Shown piece after piece: positions 19,377 through 25,335 of a stretch of DNA of 25,335 nucleotides (position 1 is the first letter of the stretch; each line of letters begins with the position of its first letter). The stretch comes from Intoshia linei (lineage: Eukaryota > Orthonectida > Rhopaluridae), in assembly GCA_001642005.1 (NCBI GenBank), contig LWCA01000499.1, positions 1 to 25,335 of the forward strand, in the 5' to 3' direction. The notes under the pieces are model-generated. The model ran no database searches. It was not told where the DNA came from and saw only the letters and a program-made list of their open reading frames with translations. Made by a program: the position numbers and the translations under genes.

Positions 19377-20229
19377 GTTATTACTAGGGCAAACAATGTC
19401 ATAAAAATAATTATTTTTTTTAATGATAAAATAATGTTATAAATGTAAGAAGGAACTCTGATAAACGCATTTAATGGGGTATATCGATTTTTAAAAAGTC
19501 ATAAATGTCATATTTCTGACACAATTGTCATAATAATATTATTCAAGTCATAATATAAAAAAATGTTTATTCTCCTAACGAATATACCTAAAACGATAAT
19601 ATAAATTAACAATTTTCAATTATACTGTGTAAAATCAAATCACCTAAAACTTATGCGCAGCTATTGAACAGTCGAACCTCATCATTGTGTTAAAAGATCC
19701 GTTTTCGTTGTTGAAGAGTATATTATCCGACGAAAGAAATCTTTTTAAAAAAAATATTTATAAATATATTTTATTGTACTATAACAGCGTTTCTCAACAT
19801 ACTTCACAGTTAGTACCCCTAAGCTAAAAAAAAATTGTTAAAACTCTACTTGACCCAAAATGGATATCTAAAAAATCGTTAATGATTGAACTGACGAAAT
19901 AAGGATGTAAATGTATTTAATATACAATCTTAAAAATACAGAGACTATCAAATAGACGTAAAGACATAAAGAACTAAGTACATTATTACAAATTAATTTT
20001 TATTTTCAATTATTTTTGGCATTTACAATAATATATATAATTTATGAGTCATAGTATCAGACGAGCTGGCACTCTAAAATATTTTCTGGGTCCCTAGGGG
20101 TTCCAGTATCTTCATTTAGGATCCGCTGTACTATAATAAATGAATTTGTCATAAAAAGTCATATTATTTTTGGGAAATGTCATATTTTGTTTTAATTTTT
20201 GGTTATAAATAAATTGCCCTAGTTATTAC
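19377..20229. mobile_element. Non-autonomous hAT-like element with 8-bp target duplication (outer of a nest)
   Basis: GTTATTAC is repeated exactly at 19377-19384 and 20222-20229. Inside it the ends are TAGGGCAA (19385) and its reverse TTGCCCTA (20214-20221). The subterminal regions carry repeated TGTCATA/GTCATA motifs on both sides. No coding frame. Without the nested insertion it is about 485 bp. Confidence 0.75.
19777..20136. mobile_element. Second hAT miniature element nested in the first, exact 8-bp duplication
   Basis: TACTATAA is repeated at 19777-19784 and 20129-20136. The element between (19785-20128, 344 bp) starts CAGCGTTTCTCAAC and ends, reversed, CAGCGGATCCTAAA, followed on both sides by similar blocks containing ACCCCTA. 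It lies wholly inside the 19385-20221 element and so inserted later. Confidence 0.8.
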
Positions 20230-20340
20230 TAATAGTTTAATTCATTTGATACATTGTTAAACGATCCCATGGTTTCTTCGGTATCAGTGGGGTACAATGT
20301 CATGGGTTCAAGAGTGCTGATTATGACGGTTCTTTATTAT

Positions 20341-20640
20341 TGGCTTGTATTTATAGCGTCAGTATTTTTATCCGTAAAGTGTCAGTATTTTAAATAGTTT
20401 GTCAGTAAAAACATTAAATCGTCAGTCGATATAATAAATTTTCAGTATTTTAGGTGCCAGTTGACAAGGTGTCAGTATTTAAATTGGAAGGGCAGTGAAA
20501 AAAATTATTTTGTCAGTACTTTAAATAAACTGTCAGTATGTCCTTGACTATACAGTATATACTGACAAATATGTAATTGAATACTGACAAAATAATTTTA
20601 TTAAAATACTGAGTTTCAGTAATTAAATACTGACAAATAT
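20341..20640 (+). repeat. Iterated TGTCAGTATTT repeat, copy A (about 20-bp period)
   Basis: The core GTCAG (or one-base variants) recurs at 20358, 20381, 20401, 20421, 20441, 20456, 20471, 20491, 20512 and 20532, spaced mostly 20 bp. The reverse core CTGAC/CTGAG then appears at 20562, 20584, 20609 and 20630. The array is therefore ten forward then four reverse units. A diverged copy in the opposite orientation is at 23890-24127. No frame is encoded. Confidence 0.75.
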
Positions 20641-20760
20641 AATACTACCCCTTATTATTTATGTAGACACTATTTGCATTAATACTAAAAGTAATTAGGG
20701 TTAATCCATTTTTTCCCAAGCTATTTTTTTATTTTTTTGGCTTTAATTTTACAATGTTAG

Positions 20761-22083
20761 TACAGTAGAAGCCGCTTATATTGATCATATTGGGACAGAG
20801 CAGTTTTGATCACTATAAGCGGCTTTTTGAAATGTAGATAATTTTATTTATTTACATATTCGATGAAAGTTATGGATACGAAATATTACATAAAAATACT
20901 TGAATAACATTTCCATAATCATAATAAATAACATAATCCACAGATAAATCCCATTTAATCAGCCAATCTGTGAATATAGATCTAGTCATCCAAGAATTTT
21001 GACTACTTACATAATCAACGGGTAACATTCCAATGCCTCTAAAGCATCGTGGGCTTTTGCTTTTCCCGATTACCAATAGTTTTTTTGTGCCCTTCCATAT
21101 TGACGCAGAACAATAATGTAAGTAGTTCTTTGATTACTTTAAACCCCTTACAGCTGTCATTTTTAAATAAATATGTATGATTAGGAATTGCCCTAAAATA
21201 TAATCCGATTTCATCAGCATTGTAAATGTTCTTCGGACTATATTCATTTACAATTCTGGACCACTCGGTTTTTAGCCAATCGTCAGCTGCTACAAAATCT
21301 GCACTTTTTTCTTTTATATGAATTTGTTGGTAAACAATATTCTCTCTTTTTTTCCACCTATTGAACCATCCATCTGTAGCTTTGAAATTTTCTATATTCA
21401 TAGTTTTTGCAATTTCTTCAGCTTTTTGACGCAAAATTGGTCCATCTATTGAAGCATTTTTTTCACGTAGATGCGAAAACCAAAGCTTCAGTGCAGATTC
21501 AACATCTTTATACATTCCCGGTCTTTTCCTTTTTTTCTTCATGTTGTCATTCATGATTGATGCACATTGAATATTCGTTTTCTTTAAAATTGTGTTCAAA
21601 AGAGATTGTACTATTTTGAGTTTTGAAGCAGCACTGCGTTGACTCATTTTTGGTAGTTTTTCATATTCCATTATTATTTCTTTTTTCTCTTGAATTGTTA
21701 AATTTGATCTTTTCTTGTGTTCTGACATTTTCATATAAATTTAACTTAACTTTATCTCAATATTAAAAATAATACAATAATAATTCGATATGATAATCTA
21801 CAAAAACGCCACACATTTATAATTACGTACTTATGAAATACTTATCAACAAAATATAACACTTCAGACTTGAGACTCTTAATGTTTATTTGTCAATTATA
21901 ATTATAATAAATGTTCATTTCCACATTTAAATTAAAATGTAAAGTTTAAATAATTAACGAATTGATCACTATAAAAGGACTAAATTCCATATATTTTGAT
22001 TAAAATATACGGGATTATTAATTTTGATCATTATAAGCGGCTGATCACTATATCCGTGATCAATATAAGCGGATTCTACTTTA
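20761..22083. mobile_element. Tigger/pogo element with TA duplication, internally deleted
   Basis: The left end CAGTAGAAGCCGCTTATA (from 20763) and the right end, reversed, AAGTAGAATCCGCTTATA (to 22081) are inverted repeats that extend into TTGATCA. Additional copies of the GATCA-x-TATAAGCGG motif lie just inside both ends. TA flanks both sides (20761-20762 and 22082-22083). The 1319-bp element encloses the transposase relic read on the - strand and lacks the part encoding the second and third catalytic aspartates. Confidence 0.85.
20870..21734 (-). pseudogene. Tigger/pogo (CENP-B-like) transposase, frameshifted and C-terminally deleted
   Basis: The frame opens at 21734. The CENP-B N-type helix-turn-helix is at residues about 8-50 (LTIQEKKEIIMEYEKLPKM, RSAASKLKIV). 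The second DNA-binding domain spans about 90-150 (ILRQKAEEIAKTMNIENFKA, DGWFNRWKKR). The first catalytic Asp is in IYNADEIGLYF near residue 195. Near 21075 the reading shifts by one base in a run of seven A's; the other frame (21076-20870) carries the expected IGKSKSPRCFRGIGMLPVDY and NSWMTRSIFTDWL. The protein then runs out into unrelated sequence before the second and third catalytic Asp, so even without the shift it would be inactive. It could still bind DNA if expressed up to the break. Confidence 0.85.
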
Positions 22084-22785
22084 TATTTGTGCAAAAAATT
22101 TACTAAACTATGGAAATATTGAAAAAAGATTTTATAGACAGAGTTTACTGTTTTATATTTCTTTGAGATTTAAAAAAATAAATATTTTGAAATTGGTGTC
22201 CATAAATGCTACACTATTTGAATCTGGAAGCACTGTTCTAAATGTATAATTAAAATATGATTATATTTAAAGTTTACAGTATAAGTTACAAGGTGACTCT
22301 GTGAACCATTTTTACAAAAAATGGGTTCAACCTTGACTCGGTCATAAATTTTTATTGTCAACTGATGGAATCTCACAAATTTTTAAATTCAATACTTACA
22401 TACTATTTTTTTCATATAATGTATGGTCAACAAAGTTAGCATTGAACAACAAGTATGTTTAAAATTTTAATCACTTCAACATAGATGTACTTATTATTTC
22501 AATTTAGTAATGCTTATAAAACAGGTTGTAACATATATTTGTTACAATTTTAATGTTTTTAAAAGATTTATAAAACGAAGAAATCACATTTATAAGGTAA
22601 TAATTACAATTTACAATCAAGTCTAGCAAAGTATAAATTATCCAAAAATTGGCATCTTTGAGAAAATGAATAATGGTCAATATAAAATGAAATCATATGT
22701 TCCAAAACATTTACCCTTTAGCATTGTGATTCACAAAAACTCAAATGTATATAACGTAAAAAATCTCAAGCTATATATGTAAAAT
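22084..22785. other. A+T-rich spacer, nothing recognisable
   Basis: Between the Tigger element and the next small repeat I see only low-complexity sequence. No frame, splice-bounded exon or paired terminus. Confidence 0.4.
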
Positions 22786-23051
22786 CAGAGTCGAACCTAC
22801 CCAACTCGAGGCCACCTGAAAATAAAAAGTTGGTTAAAAAAAATAAATTTAAAAAAGTTGCAGTGTGATATAGCCTCTGGCCACCACTATAAGCTCTTGA
22901 CTTTTCATTTTAAATTTAAACCACAAAATAGTTATAATATTTAAAAATATTATTTATTAATGCTCAATTAGGAAAAATGAGGCCCTTATGTTAGACAAGG
23001 TTGCGCGATGCAGACCCGAAGAGGGGTCTCGGTATGGTAGGTTCAACACTG
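22786..23051. repeat. Small dispersed repeat with terminal inverted repeats, copy B
   Basis: It starts CAGAGTCGAACCTACC and ends, reversed, CAGTGTTGAACCTACC. It shares end sequences, a GAGGCCAC block, a CATTTTAAATTTAAA block and a GGTCTCGG block with copy A (13898-14156) in the same orientation. Its middle differs and carries an extra G+C-rich patch (GATGCAGACCCGAAGAGG). Non-coding. Confidence 0.65.
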
Positions 23052-23889
23052 CCATTTGGCTATTATAATAATATAAACTTAATTATGTTTGGCTGAACTT
23101 AATGTGGTAATAAGATGAATTTTTTAATGATTGTATACGTCAGGGTGGTCTAAATAAATGGCGAGTGAGGGCCAAAAAATGAATTTTGCTAATTTTGCGG
23201 GTCACAATATTAAAAAACATTTTACACAATTATTTTATTATTTTTTTCATTTTAGTTTTTTGCTCTTACTTCAATTTCAAAAAGATTTTTCTCACTTGCA
23301 CTGCTTATTTACATAACACAATTTATTAATGTTTTAAATATACGCATTCACTTTTCATTGCAGCTATATGAATATATTTTATTAAAAAAAAAAATGTGAA
23401 ATAATTAACGGTCCGAAAATTAAAAAAAAGAAGATTATTCTGATAGAGCTTATTCCAGTTCATATAAATACAAAATTTCATATCCTGAAATCTACGCATT
23501 CCCGGAGAAGAATAATTTTGAATATACTATCAACCAATATTTTTCAAATACATGTATTTCGATTAAAATAAAAATTCAAAATGTAGATATTGATCAAGGG
23601 TTTTAAATATGCGGCCCTCGGGCCATTTTCGGCCCGGAAATAATTAATATTATTATAATTAATTAATAAAAAATTTTGAGTTAATGATGAGTTATATCAT
23701 CCACTACAGACCCAAGTTAAAACTAAACTATTAAGATACCATATTATACTTACAACTATATTACAAAAAAATTAGAAATATTCTATGGTGTTCGCACCAG
23801 AGAATATTTTTTTAGGAAAACAAATAGAATGTAATTATGGCAATAGTAGAGTATTGTAATATATTTTACAAAAGGATTTTTTGTCAGTT

Positions 23890-24127
23890 TCAATTTATAC
23901 AGAAAATTAAATTTAAATACTGACAGTATATTTAAAGTACTGACAAAATAATTTTTTTTATTGCTCTTCCAATTTGAATATTGACAATCCATTATTTATA
24001 CTGACACCTAAAACACTGGCAATCCATTATATCAACTAAAAATTCACTATTTTTAATGAAAAATCATCTAAAATACTGACACTTTACGGATTAAAATACT
24101 GACTACTGACGCGATAAATACTAGCAA
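23890..24127 (-). repeat. Iterated TGTCAGTATTT repeat, copy B (inverted relative to copy A)
   Basis: Reverse cores CTGAC (or variants) occur at 23920, 23940, 23981, 24001, 24016, 24076, 24099 and 24106. The intervals of 20, 41, 20 and 15 reproduce those of copy A. Flanking sequence also matches, for example ATCCGTAAAGTGTCAGTATT read on the - strand. The terminal unit near 24106 looks duplicated relative to copy A. Confidence 0.7.
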
Positions 24128-24293
24128 TTTTTAATACGAAAATTTTATTTTGTTTTAAAAAGTTTTTTGTTTCATTATCAGTTTAAGTAAGTATTAAAGC
24201 GGTTATAACTTGTTTATTGATAATCTTTCTATTTGAGAACTTCATTTTGTTTTGTTTGTGATATTTAGTTTTTATGGGATACTCCGAAATTCT

Positions 24294-24456
24294 GTAAAAC
24301 AGGATTTTTCCATCAAAGGTTGGTAAAAATAGTATTTTCCTTTTAGGATTGGTAAACGGGAATTTTTCCTTTTAAGGTTAGTAAAACCGGATTTTTCCCT
24401 TAAGTGTAGGTAAAACTGAATTTTTCCTGTTAGTGTTGGTAAATTTTGATTTTTAG
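24294..24456 (+). repeat. 29-bp tandem repeat, five full units plus a partial unit
   Basis: Units start with GTAAA at 24294, 24323, 24352, 24381, 24410 and 24439. Each carries a central ATTTTTCC block and a GGTTG-like end. Every full unit is exactly 29 bp although the sequence differs between units. It lies inside the 1.64-kb hAT element. Confidence 0.85.
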
Positions 24457-24549
24457 TTAAAATGGTTGGATTTAAGTAGACACCCTTATAAAATTATCCG
24501 TAGTATAAAAATTCATTTATTTTATAAATCAAGCACAGTCTGGAACATT

Positions 24550-24586
24550 TTGTACATTGTACATTGTACACATTGTACACATTGTC
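24550..24586 (+). repeat. Short GTACATT / GTACACATT microsatellite
   Basis: ACATTGT is repeated four times with alternating spacing (TGTACATTGTACATTGTAC, then ACATTGTACACATTGT). It is probably a slippage product. Confidence 0.7.
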
Positions 24587-24785
24587 CTTGGGACATTTCG
24601 TACACGTACCACATAAAACGTAAACAAGTTGTGCTAAAAAAATTTTAATTTTTCACAACGTTAATATACAAATTAAAATATTTTAGGGGTACATTTTTCA
24701 CGCCAGGGGGAGGCCCATCTTTCCCCTGTATTATCTAGATACGCTAATATTTCGCGGCCATGCTTTAAATCACCCTGGTATACGT

Positions 24786-25113
24786 AAATACAATATATTA
24801 TTAACAGATTAATTTATATGTACTTTAGATTCTGAATAAATTTGGATATCACATTAAGGACGAAAAAATTGATGAGATAAAATATAGTAAATATATAACA
24901 TTACCGACACATATTTACACAACTATAAACGTGAATATTTTATCAAACATACATATACATTTATTACAAAGATTCATCATTTATTTACACCTATTGAATG
25001 ACGTAATATTTTATTTGTACATGTATGTGTATTATAATTATATACATTAACATTAACATAATTATAATTTATAGAATATAAATGACATAATAGAAAAACA
25101 ATTTATACATAAA
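24786..25113. other. A+T-rich region upstream of the right-edge frame
   Basis: No frame or transposon end is seen. It would hold the promoter and 5' untranslated region if the frame at 25114 is a real gene. Confidence 0.35.
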
Positions 25114-25335
25114 ATGTCACGTATATTAACAAAATTGATTATTAAGCTAGAAAATAAAAGTGTACCTCTAAAGAAAAGAATAAATAGTAAAAATGTACTT
25201 ATAAGAAACGCCTGCAAAGATGTAAACAATGATGATAAGTTTGCAATTACAAAGGTAAGCTATTCCGGTGAAAATGAAGATAACGAACATGATAGTACGA
25301 CTAAAAAAGTAAGCTACATCTGTGAAGATGAAAAT
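25114..25335 (+). CDS. Start of an unidentified open frame running off the window
   Basis: From ATG at 25114 the frame is open for 74 codons to the last base, which is long for sequence this A+T-rich. It begins MSRILTKLIIKLENKSVPLK, is strongly basic at first, then turns acidic (SGENEDNEHDSTT). Two similar segments, KVSYSGENED and KVSYICEDEN, lie 54 bases apart, suggesting an 18-residue repeat that continues beyond the window. Each segment starts with a sequence matching a splice donor (AAG or AAA followed by GTAAGC, at 25255 and 25309), so the first exon could instead end at 25254. No family is recognised. Confidence 0.45.
   Translation, partial: MSRILTKLIIKLENKSVPLKKRINSKNVLIRNACKDVNNDDKFAITKVSYSGENEDNEHDSTTKKVSYICEDEN

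Larger units (their letters stand above)
23133..24785. mobile_element. Non-autonomous hAT element, 1.64 kb, exact 8-bp target duplication
   Basis: GTATACGT is present at 23133-23140 and 24778-24785. The ends are CAGGGTGGTCTAAATAAATG (from 23141) and, reversed from 24777, CAGGGTGATTTAAAGCATGG, clear imperfect inverted repeats with the hAT-like CAGGG start. No transposase frame is inside. It carries a second hAT-like terminus near 23597, copy B of the TGTCAGTATTT array, a 29-bp tandem array and an ACATTGT microsatellite. The open frames at 23783-23992 (-) and 24466-24648 (+) cross these repeats and are not genes. Confidence 0.85.

Noticed and set aside
20290-20330. Possible tRNA-like or SINE B box (GGTTCAAGAGT)
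   Set aside because: It matches the B-box consensus poorly and no A box or cloverleaf could be drawn.
23783-23992. 69-residue - strand frame
   Set aside because: It crosses the iterated TGTCAGTATTT array inside a transposon; the translation is Lys/Phe/Tyr/Asn-rich noise.
20341-24127. A single 3.8-kb transposon with long terminal inverted repeats
   Set aside because: Copy B lies inside a hAT element with its own exact target duplication, and no duplication flanks the 20341/24127 pair, so independent copies are the better reading.
24294-24456. CRISPR-like array, from the 29-bp periodicity
   Set aside because: The units are contiguous with no spacers and diverge in sequence, and the genome is eukaryotic.
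24466-24648. 60-residue + strand frame with a Thr-His-Cys repeat
   Set aside because: The repeat is the translation of the ACATTGT microsatellite within the hAT element.

Overview
This is eukaryotic DNA, most likely from an arthropod; a sap-feeding hemipteran such as an aphid would fit, but that is inference. The reasons are very high A+T content, short GT-AG introns, and a dense mixture of decayed hAT, PIF/Harbinger, Tc1/mariner-like, Tigger/pogo and Ty3/gypsy elements. There are no operons, prokaryotic genes or recognisable tRNA/rRNA genes.

Layout. 1-0.6 kb: the 3' end of a hAT transposase gene entering from the left. 1-2.6 kb: decayed coding remnants of unknown type. 2.65-5.15 kb: a Ty3/gypsy-like retroelement on the + strand whose reverse transcriptase core is deleted. 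5.15-7.1 kb: a second, unrelated LTR retroelement on the - strand, placed tail to tail with the first. 7.9-15.3 kb: a chain of small - strand exons with matching splice phases, too fragmented to show as one open frame. I read it as a previously hidden spliced gene whose introns hold a Tigger fragment, a TTAA-bounded element with a Tc1-type helix-turn-helix fragment, a Harbinger-like transposase relic and a hAT miniature element. 16.4-17.4 kb: a + strand two-exon FLYWCH zinc-finger gene, divergent from the exon chain. 18.6-19.2 kb: a second hidden candidate gene, three exons on the + strand. 19.4-24.8 kb: nested non-autonomous DNA transposons, several with exact 8-bp target duplications, and a Tigger element with its own transposase relic. 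25.1 kb to the end: the start of an open coding region that leaves the window.

How it fits together. Nearly all transposon genes are broken by stops, frameshifts or deletions. The intact coding potential lies in the spliced candidates (about 7.9-15.3 kb -, 16.4-17.4 kb +, 18.6-19.2 kb +) and in the right-edge frame. Gene models rest on open frame, splice signals and phase agreement read by eye. No homology search, transcript data or mapping was available.
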